Below are positions 1-11,559 of a DNA stretch of 64,000 nucleotides, one piece after another. The first letter of the stretch is position 1; the number at the start of each line of letters is the position of its first letter. Source of the DNA: Kingdonia uniflora (Eukaryota; Streptophyta; Magnoliopsida; Ranunculales; Circaeasteraceae); NCBI GenBank assembly GCA_014058105.1, contig JACGCM010000779.1:1984001-2048000 (forward strand). Direction: 5' to 3'. The notes beneath the pieces are model-generated. The model saw only the letters and a program-made list of their open reading frames with translations. It made no database searches and was not told the origin of the DNA. Position numbers and translations under genes: made by a program.

Positions 1-175
1 CGGTCTTTCGACCATCCTTGCCCCTCGAGATTGCTCGAATTTAGAGGTCTTGAAAAATCTCAAGGTCGACCCTAAGTATCAGTCGGGTCGAAGGGTTGAC
101 ATGATACCTAAGTTAAACTAAGAAATTCATTGAAAAAGGGAGACAAAATATGGGTGGAAAGACTATTTATTAATT
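1..175 (-). repeat. Terminal unit of the ~195-bp 3'-UTR tandem repeat (element 1)
   Basis: The stretch with 'cccctcgag', 'gctcgaatt' and 'cagtcgggtcgaag' aligns with the last unit of the repeat array of element 3 (22311-22450) in the same position, just before the end of the integrase reading frame. Only one unit is inside the window; the array probably continues to the left. Confidence 0.75.
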
Positions 176-189
176 ATTCTGTGTTACAT

Positions 190-1440
190 CAGTTGTAAAA
201 GGTTGAGGCCATGGCCTGTTATATGAGACCAGCTGCATTGTATTCTACGGATTTGGTAGAGGCTCTTCGTCTTCTGTCATCAAATAGTATGAACCCTTGT
301 CGGTTCTGTCGTACATGACATAAGGTCCTTCCCAGGATTCGGCTAGCTTGTCGGCATTTTGAGGCCTCGAGGATTGGTTGACACGTCGAAGCACCAGATC
401 TCCGATGTTGAAACTTTGTGGTCAAACTCTCTTGTTATAGGACTTCTGAAGTGATGTATGGTAACGGCCAAGGTTGGCGATGGCTCGGTCTCCGATTTCG
501 TCGATCCATAACATGTTGCATCCGAGCTCAAACTCATTGTCTTCGTCTAGGAGGTTGGGATCTCGTATAGGTACTTCGAATTGAGTAGGGAGCACAGCTT
601 CGGTACCGTATGTGAGAAGGAAAGGGGTGCAGCCTGTGGATTTTCTTGGTGTTGTTCGATTGGGCTAGAAGACATGCTGTAACACCTTAACCCATTAACC
701 TTTCTTTGTATCAGTTCTTTTCTTGTGGTCATCAACAATGCTTTTCTTAATTGCTTCGACTTGCCCATTTCCTTGAGGGTAATAGGGTGTTGAGGGTGAG
801 AGGATAATGTTGTGTTTCTTGAGGAAGTTTCTGACTTTGCTCCCGACAAACTGTGGACCATTGTCACATCGAGTCATATGAGGGCAACCAAAGCGTGTGA
901 TGATGTTCTCCCATAAAAATTTGATGACTTCTTCTTCTCTGGTTTGGCACAAAGGTACAGCTTCGACCCATTTGGTAAAATAGTCTGTTGCAATATGGAT
1001 GTTTTCTCGGCTCCCTAATGCTTTAGGAAAAAGGCCAATGAGGTCGATAACCCATTTTTTGAATGGCCAGGAGACTTGACTTAAATGGAGGTCTTGTGAA
1101 GGGCAATGGATGTCGTGAGCATAACGTTGGCATTTATGATAGTGTTTGGCATACTCTTCGGCTTGTTTTTTCATATTCGGCCAGAATAAACCTTGAGAGA
1201 TGGCTCGAAGGGTAATAGAATGACTAGCAGTATAAGCACCGTAGGAACCATCGTGGAGTTCAGCTAAAATTGTAGAGGCTTCGGCTTGAAATATGCATCG
1301 AAGGAGGACGCCATTTGAAGATTTGCAATGTAATTCATGCTTGTGTATAGTGTATCTGCGGAAATTCTCTAACATTGATCGTCTGGCTTTGGGATCATCT
1401 GGGAGGGTTACATTATTGAGGTAATGGAGGAATGGTGTTC
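190..1440 (-). pseudogene. Element 1 integrase and C-terminal tail (degenerate)
   Basis: The best block (1375-695) reads as a retroviral-type integrase: an N-terminal H..H..C..C zinc-binding region, then the catalytic core with TDYFTKWVEAVPL, RCDNGPQFVGS and YYPQGNGQVEA, which supply D, D and E. All three catalytic acids are therefore still present. The frame breaks near 690; the C-terminal end (DKLAESWEGPYVMYDR, then NTMQLVSYNR) is recognisable between 690 and 215 in shifting frames with stops. Integrase inserts the cDNA into the chromosome. This copy is inactive because of the breaks rather than loss of the active site. It is the most distal pol domain, directly next to the 3' repeats, as in elements 2 and 3. 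Confidence 0.85.
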
Positions 1441-1449
1441 ACCAATCGT

Positions 1450-2640
1450 CTAGATCGAGACTCTCACCCCCATTATTGATGGAATTAAGATCCATCTGGT
1501 CGATACTTGGGCATTCGAGTACTTCGATATGGAGGGTCTGGGATTCTGATTGGCCTAACATGGCTGCTATGTAAGCGAAGGCATCTGCATGTCAGTTTTC
1601 TCCTCGAGAGTAATGAGTGATAGTTAACTTTTTAGGAAAACAGTTCATGCGTTGTTGAATGAAAATAGCATAGTCAGCCAATCGACCATTAGCTTGATTT
1701 TCACCTGTGTAATGCCACTGAACAAGTTAGGAATCTGTAAAAACTACAAGTTTGGGAATGCCGAGGTCGAGAGTGAGGTCAAGGCCGTGGATCAAGGCTT
1801 CATACTCAGCTTCGTTATTGGAACATTTGAAGATAAGTTTGACGGCCTTCTCTATTCGATCAATGGTGGGCCTGACCAGGAAAATACCAATTCTGGATCC
1901 ATTAGTCTGGCAGATCTATCTGTGAATAAATACCAGCCACTGTTAGGGTTCTAAGGATCTGTTGCTTCGGGTTGGTCTTCTGTTAACTCATCTTCGTGTT
2001 CTTCCCAATCGACATCTTCGACTAGGAAGTCAGCAAGGACGTCTACTACTGCTTAGCCTTTCTGGGATATCTGCTTCTCGAATATAATGTCATGTTCACC
2101 AAGGTACACAGAACACTGTTGTACTCATCTAGATTTCTTTTTTCTACTGAGTACTTCTCGAAGGGCGTAACTTGTTATAACACGGATGGGGTGAGCTTGA
2201 AAATATGGTTTGACTTTACAGGCCGAATAGACATGGGTGAGGAGCAAACCCTCAAGTTTCAAATATTGAGTTTCTACGGGTGTTAGAGTTTTGCTGATAA
2301 AATATATAGGCTTCTAGATATTCGAATCGAGTCGAATAAGTATTGAATTGATGGAGGTATCTGTAACAGCGAGGTATAAAGAGAGTGTTTTGCCTTCAAT
2401 GGGGGTGTTGATAATGGGTGGACGACCAAAATAAGTTTTGAGCTCGAGGAAGTCATGTTCACATTCGGGTGTCCAGTTGATCTCGGGGTTGTTTTTCTTT
2501 TTTTCTTTGTGGATGCCTTGGTCATGTAAGAGGGAAAAGAGCCAAGCACATCTGTCAGAGGATTTGGAAATGAAACGATTGAGGGCTGCTATCTTGCCAG
2601 CCACTTTCTGGACGTCTTTTTTGGTTCGGGGAGAAGGCAT
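1450..2640 (-). pseudogene. Element 1 dual RNase H region (degenerate)
   Basis: 2640-2314 reads as the RT-RNase H connection and first RNase H: MPSPRTKKDVQKVAGKIAAL, then PEINWTPECEHDFLELKTY, then LSLYLAVTDTSINSILIR. A second, separate RNase H-like domain lies at about 2000-1650. It is recognised by comparison with its open counterpart in element 3 (24191-24006, NNEAEYEALIHGL and FTDSQL). Two RNase H domains in a row are a known feature of Tat-lineage elements. RNase H removes RNA from the RNA-DNA hybrid during reverse transcription. Several frameshifts and stops interrupt both parts. Confidence 0.75.
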
Positions 2641-2649
2641 GTCGATGAG

Positions 2650-3370
2650 GGCTCAAATATGGGTATGATCGATCTAGATACCTCGTTTACTGATAAGGTG
2701 GCCTAAAAATTTACCAAACAAAACACAAAATTGTCATTTGTCTGGGTTGAGTTTCATGTTATATGTTCGAAGTATCGAAAAAACTTCGGTTAGGTCCTGA
2801 ATGTGGGTCTATTTTTGGAGGCTCTTACATAACATGTCGTTGATGTAAACTTCGACCAACTTACCAAACAAAGGATTAAACATGGTGGTGACAAGGCGTT
2901 GGTAAGTGGTTCCCGTATTTGTAAGGGGGAAGTGTATGACGTTAAAATAATAAAGGCCTTGTTCAGTGATAAAGGAAGTTTTAAGTTAATCTTCGGGGAG
3001 GAAGAGTACCTGATTGTAACCTGAAGCCGCATCTATCATTAATAGGGGTTCATGTTCAGTAATGACATCAAGGAGTGCTGAGATGATCGGGAGGTGGAAA
3101 TTGTCCTTTAGTATGTGCTTGTTGAGGTTTGTAAAGTCGACGCAGATTTTGATCTTGCCGTTCTTCTTAGAAACTTCTATAATAATTGATATCCAGTCAA
3201 CGTACTTCACTTCTCTGATAAAACCTGCGGCTATGATCTTATCTACTTTAAGGTTCACTGCTACTCGAAGTCGTGGTGCCAGGGTATGCTTATTCTGTTT
3301 TAATGTTAAGGAATAGGGAATGAGGTCGAGGCGATGGCACGCCAAACTAGGGTCAACACCGGGCATCTCC
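2650..3370 (-). pseudogene. Element 1 reverse transcriptase (degenerate)
   Basis: 3366-2986 gives the RT N-terminal half (MPGVDPSLACHRLDL, GFIREVKYVDWIS, KICVDFTNLNKH, DAASGYNQVLFLPED). It then runs through 2985-2700 with frame changes. The active-site box, usually YVDD, reads as YIND at about 2831-2850 on the minus strand, so the second catalytic aspartate position is altered. The homologous segments in element 2 (8308-8880) and element 3 (25680-25140) start with the same MPGVNP / MSGINP motif. Non-functional. Confidence 0.85.
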
Positions 3371-3639
3371 TGGATCGTCCATACAAATACATCTTTGTTT
3401 GCTCGAAGGAAATCTGTATGTTTGAGGAGTTCTGCTTTGTCTAGAGAAGTTCTAATGAATGTACCTCGACCATGACCATCGAGTTTGATATAAACAGTGG
3501 ATTCGACGGGTGAGGTTATATTTGTCGAAGGGATAGAAAGATATAGTGATTTCTATGGGCGGCTGACGAGTTTCCGGGTCTGATCGATCTCCGGGTGCTT
3601 GCAAAAACGGGCGAGGCGTTAAGAACCTTTCAAGTTCCA

Positions 3640-4190
3640 TGTACCTTCGGGGTTGGTGAAAAGGAGGGTCTCATCGTAGGTCTAAGGTATGGTACGCATG
3701 GCGTAGAGCCAGTCATGCCCAAGGATACCGAGGTATTCTAACTTCTTGTTGATGACAAGAAAGCTTGTTTGAAGTGTGATAGGGCCTGTAATGACTGGTA
3801 GGCTGATTCGACCAATAAAAACTTTTATGGCCCCATTAAATCCTTTTAATTTGACGTTGGCAGCAGTAATGAGATCTATCTTCTTTATGGTTTGAACAGT
3901 CTAAAGGAAAAGTACATCGGCTACACTCCCTGTATCGATGAGCATTGTGTGGAGGACGAGGTTTTCAACCTTAATCATGATGACTAAAGGGTCTGAATGG
4001 GGAAATTGAACATGGGAAGTATCCCAGTCGATGAAAGAAATTCCTTCAAGACGAGGGGAAATGCTTGGTTCTGGCAGAAGGGTAGGAAACTTATCCTGAT
4101 ATGTGAGTTTGTAATATTTTTCGACACGCTTACGCTTGCACATGGAACGATCGCTGTCTATATTGTTGACCTCGATGAAATTTATTCGGT
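3640..4190 (-). pseudogene. Element 1 retropepsin-type aspartic protease (degenerate)
   Basis: In 4143-3901 the motif VLHTMLIDTGSVADVLF contains the DTG catalytic triplet of a retroviral-type aspartic protease. Downstream on the minus strand (to about 3640) is the linker that ends in a 'LGHDWLYAMR'-like segment before RT. The protease would cut the polyprotein. Element 3 lacks this segment through an internal deletion, while element 2 keeps it at 7650-7995. Stops near 3900 and 3700 break the frame. Confidence 0.75.
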
Positions 4191-4199
4191 AAACGTGGA

Positions 4200-5900
4200 C
4201 CTTGGCCGAGTCGGCAGTAGGGGTGGGTCGAGATTTGAGGTACGACCCGTCAAGGTAGCTGGGGAGGTCGACAACATACTGATGTAGATGATCTGCTTTG
4301 AGGATGATTTCGAGGGAGCGCTAGAGGGCAAAGCATTTGTTGGTATGGTGACAGTTACATTTGTGATTAGCACAGTAAGGTTCACCTGGTCTAACTTCGA
4401 TAGAGAAAGGGATATGCTAGATGGGGTCTTCCAGTATATGTGGTAGAAGGGTCTTGAGGGGGGCAGTGAGTGTGGGCAAGACAGGCTTCGTTCGCTTCTT
4501 GCGGGCTTTAGCATTGTTATCATTGTTAGGGCGTTTGCGGCTTTCAGTCTCCTATAAGACAGGAACGATCAGGGGTATTGGAATAGAAGGTGGGTTTTGT
4601 CAAGGTTTATTGAAGTTGGTGCTTGAAGGTTGACCCTGTTTACAGGATTCGTGGAGGTGTTCGAGGTCGATATAGCCATTAACTTTTGAGAGCATCTTCT
4701 CGAGGGTTCAAGATTTGTGGATAACCAAGTATTCTTTCACACGACTGAGATCTGGTAGGGCATTTGAGTATGCGGGCACAGTATTCGCGCAGTCAAGGTT
4801 CTCGACTTTCCGTGATTCATCGAGAAACCTTTTGGTGAAGGCTTCGAGTGTCTCATTGCTAGATTTTCTAAAATTGAATAGGGCATCGACTCTAACTTCT
4901 CTGTCTTTATTGAAGGCAAACTGGGTGATGAAAAGCTATGATAGTTGCTCGAAGCTTGGGACCGAGCCATTTGGAAGGTTATGATAGCATCGAAGGGGGC
5001 TGTCAGTAAGGCTGGTGGGAAAAAAGTGACATAACAGGTAGTCGGCTGTGGAATAAAGGCTCAGAGCATTTTGGAATTCGAGAATATATGATTGAGGATC
5101 TGTGTTGCGGTATTTACTAAGTTTGGGGGCACACAAATTAGGGGGTATCTCGATAGTGAAAAGTTTGGGACACAGGGGATTATTTAGTCGACTCTAAGAG
5201 TTTAGGGCTGGGATTTTCTGAAGAGAATGACTGGTTGGATTTTGTGGTCAAAGTCCTGTTGTGTAGCATAGGCAGGAGGGGGGAGATCGGGAAATTTGAG
5301 GATGGTGAAGTCGAGTATGTGGTATGTATTCGACACTGTGTTTCCCGGGCAGTTTTCGAGCAGGACGGCGCTTGGGGTGTCTAGAGGATCGGAGGGTAGA
5401 GTTAGAAGAATTTTTTGTGGGGTGAATGCCGAGATGGATGGAGCCAGTAGGAGGAATAGTATGGAGAGCACCCTCAGCCTGGATACAGACTAGGGTTACT
5501 TCAAGAGTTGGTAGGGGCCCCAGACAGGCAAGGGCAGATACGCACAACGGATCTGGTGCTTGGGATGGTCGAGCAACTTCCAATGGTTGTAGTCTCTGCA
5601 ATTCTCGAATGGAATTTCGTGACTCAACAATTACTCAGTTCTGTTTGTCGGCATCGTTCAGGCAACGATTCCGTTCAGCTTCAAACTCTAGTCGGTGCTT
5701 TTCACGCTCCCGGTGGAGTTTTCATGGTGGCGCTCCTCCGCTTGAGAAAATTGTTGAGAAAGTAGGGCTATTTGGGCGGCCACTCCCTCAACGGAGTTGC
5801 CGGCGTGGGTTGAACTGGAACGGAGGGTGGGTGCTATTAAGGAGAGTCTGTGGAAGTTTAAAACAAAGTGAGGGAAAGAGAAAGAGAAGCTGGTAGGGTA
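4200..5900 (-). pseudogene. Element 1 gag (degenerate)
   Basis: The most conserved capsid block is 5136-4740, containing YILEFQNALSLYSTADYLLC, then FFPTSLTDSPLRCYHNLPNG followed by SVPSFEQL. It is the same gag motif seen in element 2 just after 6657 (LPEGSIITFEQL). N-terminal to it (5900-5200) the sequence is Pro/Ser/Thr-rich with no recognisable fold. Gag packages the RNA into particles. Several frameshifts, no continuous ORF over 120 codons. Confidence 0.7.
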
Positions 5901-5903
5901 GGA

Positions 5904-5919
5904 AGCACAGACAGTGCCA
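5904..5919 (-). other. Primer binding site of element 1
   Basis: On the minus strand TGGCACTGTCTGTGC lies two bases inside the 5' LTR. It is a mutated version of the PBS of element 3 (TGGCGCCGTCTGTGG). Starting with TGG fits pairing with a tRNA CCA end. I do not assign the tRNA. Confidence 0.75.
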
Positions 5920-5921
5920 AA

Positions 5922-6656
5922 TGTAGGGGCCTAAATTCTTAAGGAGGGGAAGTTGGCTCTTACATCACGGGGATAAATCTTTAAGCAAAGGAATACAAGT
6001 ACGTTATATAGAATTAGAGTAATCAATAGACAATATACTTACGCGGAGGCTTGGAATGTGACTCTCCACGACCTCTGATGAGGATTTTTAAGAGTGTTTA
6101 TATATCTGTCGAGTAGTCGAAGGTTCGAGTACTGGGTTTTTACAGGGTGATCGAAGGTAAACTACGAAGGGGCTGGGGAGAATTTTTGTAACCTCTCCTT
6201 GGTTCCCCATCGCTCCAATTTATAGAACATATGAAGGGTTGAGTCGCCAAGGTTAGGTCATATTACAATAGTACATCTGGATATCCCGGTGTGGGTTTGG
6301 GCGCTGGAAATGTCAGAACTGCCACTGTAACAGTTGTTGAGTTTGCCTTTCTACTTTGATACTGTAGCAGTGGTTGGGACTGTCACTATAGCTGTAAGGA
6401 CCAACAACTGCACCGTCTTGTCTAATGAGTTAGTTGTCTGTTCCATTATACTTTGACCATGTACAGATATGGTCGAAGTATTTCTGCTATGAAGCGGAGT
6501 CCATCCTCGAGGTTTTATTCGGAGTCGAGGCTTCATCTCCGGATGATCTTTGGGAGGCTTGTTTGTGTATTGACTTGACTTCAAGATATTCGAGTAGACT
6601 TCGAAGTAGTCTTTGAGTATCTATTTAAGGTAGAATGTTGCGAGTAGGCTACTACA
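5922..6656 (-). repeat. 5' LTR of element 1 (735 bp)
   Basis: It begins TGTAGGGGCC and ends GGCTACTACA on the + strand, giving a TGTAG/CTACA terminal inverted repeat. It is flanked on its internal side by the PBS and on the outer side by the gag codons of element 2. A TATA-like box (minus strand TTCTATAAATTGG) lies near 6217-6227, matching TATA boxes in the LTRs of element 3 (16169-16180) and element 4 (41059-41069). It is related to the LTRs of elements 3 and 4 (shared TGTAGTAGCC start in sense orientation). Confidence 0.88.
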
Positions 6657-7560
6657 CCTACAATGGTTTCACACACTACCTGAAGGATCTATCATAACTT
6701 TCGAACAGTTGCGCGAACTCTTCGTTAAGAATTACTCATATAACAGAGATAAAGAGGTAAACTTATATTTTCCTTTAAGCCTTAAACAGATGCCAGGAGA
6801 AAAACTTAAGACGTTTACCAAAAAGTTCTTGGAATTAGCCCGAAAAGTAGATCGACTCGACCAGAAGATTACTATTTCCATTTTCACCAACGCTTTACTC
6901 ATCGATGGCTGGGCGAAGAAGTACCTCGTCCTTAAAAGACCAGCAACATTGGAAGACATGATTGAAAAAATAAACTGATACATCGACCTAGAGCGGATGG
7001 TCTCCAACAGGCAAAAACCTCAAAAATCAATACTGGCAGCTTGAGATCAGTCAAACCACTCCAATTTTAATTGGACACCAGACCAAGAAGGAGACAGGAA
7101 ACGAACCAAATCTAACAACGAGCGACCTCAAAACGGGAGTAACCTTCTGAAACCTTATCTTTTAAAGATGAATGCTACTATAGCCAGCATCTACCCTATA
7201 TTACAAAAAGAAAGATTTTTCTACAATGCACAGTACCTTCAACAGATCGTGAACAAACCATACTGCATCCACCATAAGGTTCGACATCATGAGACAGAGC
7301 AATGTTTTACCTTACAATAGTTGTTGGAATACATCTTCGCAGATAGACGAATGCATGAATATATAGTGAACGTGGAGAATTATAAGAACGGGAGTTACAA
7401 AAACCCCACCGAAACTGCACAAGTCGAGGAGCCCGCAGCTGAAAAGTATTTGTACCATATCTCACTCTACCATCACGTTGAGACCCAGGTCGTCAAAGAA
7501 TCAAACAAGAGCAAACGAATGCGTGTCGCCCAATGTCATGACTTATTTATGCAAGATAAA
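6657..7560 (+). pseudogene. Element 2 gag, 5'-truncated
   Basis: The gag frame is open right from the LTR boundary: LQWFHTLPEGSIITFEQL, then the ORF containing NYSYNRDKEVNLYFPLSLKQ and FTKKFLELARKVDRLDQKI. A zinc-knuckle with the CX2HX4HX4C spacing (YCIHHKVRHHETEQCF) follows near 7258-7305, a form typical of Tat/Athila gag rather than the usual CCHC. A Lys/Glu-rich linker (7321-7563) leads to protease. In-frame stops occur at 6975, 7020 and 7318. The N-terminal part lies to the left of element 1, outside the window. Confidence 0.82.
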
Positions 7561-7569
7561 TAAGCTCGT

Positions 7570-8290
7570 TTAATTCCAGTATTCAACTCTCAACGAGCTG
7601 GGATCTCTTTTGATGATTGCAATATTTGGCATGTCAACTATCCTCACCATGATGCCTTGGTGATCATGTTGAAAATGCGGAATATGGTGCTTCATACGAT
7701 GATGGTAGACACCGGCTGCACTATCGAGCACCTTTTTCAGAGCACGATTGATCAGATGAGTTTGGCAGATAAGCTCCAACCTAGCGACATTAATATATGT
7801 GCTTTCAATGGATCCAGGGAGGAGTGTGTAGGAAAGAATATACTTTCTATCACCGCAGAACCGGTAACAATCGACGCCATCTTTTACGTTGTTAATACAA
7901 AATCCCGCTACCTGGGGATTATGGGACGTTGTTGGTTACACAATATGTACGCTATTCCATCGACCTATCACCTGGAATTATGTTTTGAATGGTAAGGTAG
8001 CGTTTACGAGATTAAAGGAAGTCAAAAATTAGTACGAGCGAACAAAAATTTTGTCATCGCTGGGCCAGAACCTTCCAAACAACAACTCGCATAGCAATTA
8101 CAGAAAATAACAAGAAACATTATAGAGAACTATGCAGTCAACTCTGCAGGGCAGCATCTTCCCGACACAAAAACTACAGAGTATGTTGAAATCAGTGGAC
8201 CCAAGCACAAGACATATATTGGAACTCATCTGCCCTCAGTAGAGCACGACGTTATCATTCAGTTCCTTAAGGAAAATAGTGATGTCTTCG
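7570..8290 (+). pseudogene. Element 2 aspartic protease and linker
   Basis: The ORF from 7657 contains VLHTMMVDTGCTIEHLF with the DTG triplet of retroviral-type proteases. It then has DINICAFNGSREECVG and a LGIMGRCWLHNM segment that in relatives precedes the RT linker. A TAA at 7993 ends the open part; the linker to RT (8000-8290) is readable with a few stops (SGPKHKTYIGTHLP). A protease of this kind processes gag-pol. Confidence 0.8.
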
Positions 8291-9240
8291 CTTGGACGTT
8301 TCATGAGATGTCGGGTATCAATCCGAACCTGACCTATCACAAACTCAATTTGAAGGAAAAAGCCATAGCTGTCAAACAAAGACAGAGGAATTTGCAACCA
8401 AGACTTCGAGACGAAGTCGACAAAGAGATCAAAAAATTCATCGAAGTTGGTTTTATACGAAAAGCCAATTATCCAGAATGGATATCAAATATTGTAGTAG
8501 TACCAAAGAAAAATAGGAAGATCAGGGTGTGCGTAGATTTCACCAACTTGAACAAACATACTCCAAAAGACAGTTTTCCGCTCCTAGTTATAAATAACCT
8601 GCTCGATTTAACATCAGGACACGAACTACTGTCCATAATGGATACCACGTCAGGATACAACCAAATACCTATGCTACCTGACGATCAAGAGAAAATAGCT
8701 TTCATTAAAGAGCATAGCCTATACTACTACAAAGTCATGCCATTCGGTCTCAAGAACGCTGGAGCTATTTATCAGCGATTGATGACCCAGATGTTCAATG
8801 ATCACCTTGGATAAACAATGGAGGTCAATGTAGGCAATATGCAGTGTAAAAGTCTTTAGAAGGAAGACCATATAACATATTTGCACACGGCTTTCGATAT
8901 TATTAATTTCTACAAAATACGGCTCAACCCCGATAAATGTAAGTTCGGAGTCCAGTCAGGGAAATTTTTGGGCCATTTAATCAGCAAACGAGGATTAAAG
9001 CTGATCCAGATCGTATCCGTGTATTATTATCTATGCCTTCTCTAAAAATGAAGAAGGACGTCCTGAAGTTAGCAGGCAAGATTGTCGTAATAAACCATTT
9101 TGTTTCAAAATCATCCAATCGCTGTCGATGGCTGTTCAACTTATTACGTGAAGGAACAACAAAATAGAAATCTAAGAAGGACGCCGAGATCGAATGGACA
9201 GCAGAGTGCGAAGTAGCATTTTAGCAACTTAAACTTTACT
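8290..9240 (+). pseudogene. Element 2 reverse transcriptase (active site lost)
   Basis: An ORF of 168 codons from 8308 carries MSGINPNLTYHKL, GFIRKANYPEWISNIVVVPK, IRVCVDFTNLNKHTPKD, SIMDTTSGYNQIPM and VMPFGLKNAGAIYQRLM. This is a typical Ty3/gypsy RT. After a stop at 8812 the active-site strand, normally YVDDM, reads NVGNM at about 8827-8841, so both catalytic aspartates are gone. The thumb/connection (GHLISKRGL and KDVLKLAGKIV) continues with shifts to 9240. Confidence 0.88.
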
Positions 9241-9249
9241 TGGGTTCAC

Positions 9250-10300
9250 CACTAGTGATGAGTACATCTAGCAAAAGGGGAAAATTTCACCATTTACCTT
9301 GCAGTTACTGAAGAATCATTGAGTTTTGTTCTCATTCGACTCGATGAGAAGGCCGAGAAGCCTGTCTACTTCATCAGTAAAACTCTAACTCTAGCAGAAT
9401 CACGATACAGCAAGGTTGAGAAATTACTTTTAGCTTTCGTCTACATCTCGTAAAAATTGAGATAGTATTTTCAAGCCCACTCAGTACGAGTAGTGACCAA
9501 CTACCCTCTGCATGAAATCTTATCCAAATGAGAAAAATTCAGACGAGTCCAGCAATGGTCAGTCGCTCTTGGTAAGCATGACATCCGCTTTGAACCTAAA
9601 CATTCTAAAAAGGGTCAGGCCGTAGCAGATTTCCTTGCAGACTTCCCCGTAAAAGATCCAGATTAGAAAGAAGCCAGCACAGAGATTCATGAAGAACATG
9701 TCAAAGAAAAAGTAGACTGGATAACTCAAAAGGGATGGCGTCTTTTGACAGATGGATCCTTTGGACCCACAGGATCAGGCAGCGGACTCGTGCTAATCAC
9801 ACCTTCTAATGATAGAATCGAAAAGGTAATCCGATTAAATTTCGAAGCTACCAACAATAAAGACGAGTACGAGGCGATGATTAATGGTCTTGACATGGCA
9901 CTTAAAATTGGAGTATTCGAGCTGTCTGTATATACGAATTCTTTACTCATCGTAAACCATTACACAAAAAAATTCTAGAAAAATTCTAGAAAAATGATTG
10001 ATTATGCAACCGCAGTGGCCGACAGAATGAGTAGATTCAAGAAAAATTTTATCGATCATTTACCGCGAAGAAAAAAGCAAACATTTTGATTTCCTCGTAT
10101 ACCTCGCAAAAGTCCTTGGTTCAGAAGCTCGATATCTCAAGATCAAAATATTATAAACCCCCAGCATTAACGTCATAAGCTCAAATTCTGTTAATACTGG
10201 GGGCGTTGAAAAGGATGAAAACGATTGGAGATAACCTTTCCTCATGTATACTGGAACCAAAAACAAATTCAATGGTGAACTCCCTTAAGACCCCACTGAA
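9250..10300 (+). pseudogene. Element 2 dual RNase H
   Basis: The first RNase H lies at 9250-9690 (LAVTEESLSFVLIRLDE, then KPVYFISKTLTLAESRYSKV, broken by several stops). A second RNase H-like domain follows at 9745-9978: TDGSFGPTGSGSGLVLITP, NKDEYEAMINGLDMAL and VYTNSLLIVNHYT. Its last catalytic position is changed from the usual DS to NS. The paired domains identify the Tat lineage. 9980-10300 is linker with many stops. Confidence 0.82.
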
Positions 10301-11472
10301 AGAAGGCGCATACTTGATAATGTTAAACGCTAAATCGTCAAAAACGGTCTCTTATACAAGATTTCAGTCACAGGGCCGTATCTCTAATGCTTATCCTGCA
10401 AAGAAGCTTAGAAATTCCTATACAAACTACATGAATGTACTTGTGGTTCCCACACAGCAGGAAGATCTCTAGCCAATCGAGCTCTTACCCAAGGGCGCAT
10501 TCTAGCCTAAGTTAAAAACTCAAGCAATCCAACACTCAAGAAAATACGATGCCTATTAACGTCATGATCCCCAAATTCGAGCTCCATCTTTAGAGCTCCA
10601 TTCCAGCAACGTTGTATGTCCATTTAAGCGATAGGCCCTTGATCTTGCCGGCAAATTTCCTACTGCACCAGGAAAATTGAAGCATCTTTTAGTCACAATG
10701 GATTACTTCACTAACTGGGTAGAAACAGTTCCTCTATGCCGCACACGAGAAGAAGAAGTCATCAAGTTCATCTGGGAAAACATCATTATCCGTTTCGGCT
10801 GCCCCCATCTCATCAGGATCGATAATGGACCTCAGTTTGTTGGTTCCAAAGTTGTCGAATTCCTCAATCAATACAACATCATACATTCTCCTTCAAATCC
10901 GTATTACCCACAAGGGAATGATCAGGCCAAAATCACTAATCGCAGTATCATGGATGGGATCAAAAAGTGCCTAACAGAAAAGAAGGGAAATTGGGTCATA
11001 GAGTTACCATATGTGTTATGGGATTATCAAACTATACCCTGAGTTTCAACTGGATGCACGCCGTTCCTCCTGGCTTTCGGTACAGATGCAAAAATCCTTA
11101 CTCAGTACCATCACCCTATCTACAACCATACCATGATCGATGAAGAAAATGAATTCCAGTTGGCATGCAATATGAATTGGATTAAAGAGACTCGGGACAA
11201 AGTAGTCATGAATTTGGGAATATACCATCAAGCTTTAGTAATCTTATAACAAACGCGTTCGGTATAGAGAGTTTAAAATCAAGGATCTGCTCTTTCGAGA
11301 GATCCCCAAACATCGCAAAGAGCTCAACACAGGGAAATTATCTAAAAACTGGGAAGGTCCTTTTGTCGTTATCAGAAAAAGCGGTCTCGGTTCCTACGAC
11401 CTCGCCACCGAGCATGGTGAGCACATACCTAATCCTTGGAACACAAGGAGACTGAAGTTGTATCGCATATAA
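10300..11472 (+). pseudogene. Element 2 integrase and C-terminal tail
   Basis: The core ORF at 10677-11042 shows TMDYFTNWVETVPL, RIDNGPQFVGS and YYPQGNDQAKITN. The first two catalytic acids remain but the glutamate (relatives: GQVEA) is lysine. The N-terminal zinc region at 10370-10660 is scrambled. The C-terminal part continues to 11472 (GPFVVIRKSGLGSYDLAT, NPWNTRRLKLYRI, stop), giving the natural end of pol. This end matches the tail of element 1 (NPxNT near 240) and the start of the 3' repeat region. Confidence 0.85.
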
Positions 11473-11559
11473 CAAATCTATCACAGTGTACTTTCCTTTA
11501 AACAATCCATCATTCCATATGACAATCTCACATCAATAAAAGACCTACGTTTGATCCGC

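Larger units (their letters stand above)
1..6656 (-). mobile_element. Element 1: Tat-lineage Ty3/gypsy LTR retrotransposon, 5' LTR to 3' UTR, left end off-window
   Basis: Read leftward the order is 5' LTR (6656-5922), primer binding site, gag, aspartic protease, reverse transcriptase, RNase H, a second RNase H-like domain, integrase and a 3' repeat; the 3' LTR lies beyond base 1. The duplicated RNase H and the gag zinc-knuckle style seen in its relatives are known marks of the Tat branch of plant Ty3/gypsy. Every domain is cut by stops and frameshifts, so the copy cannot be autonomous. It interrupts the gag reading frame of element 2 exactly at 6656/6657, so it is younger than element 2. If the target duplication is 5 bp, the right copy would be CCTAC at 6657-6661; the left copy cannot be checked here. 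Confidence 0.88.

Noticed and set aside
5426..5896. 156-codon plus-strand ORF in element 1
   Set aside because: Opposite the gag N-terminal region; Arg/Gly/Ser composition, no counterpart on the plus strand of elements 2 or 3.
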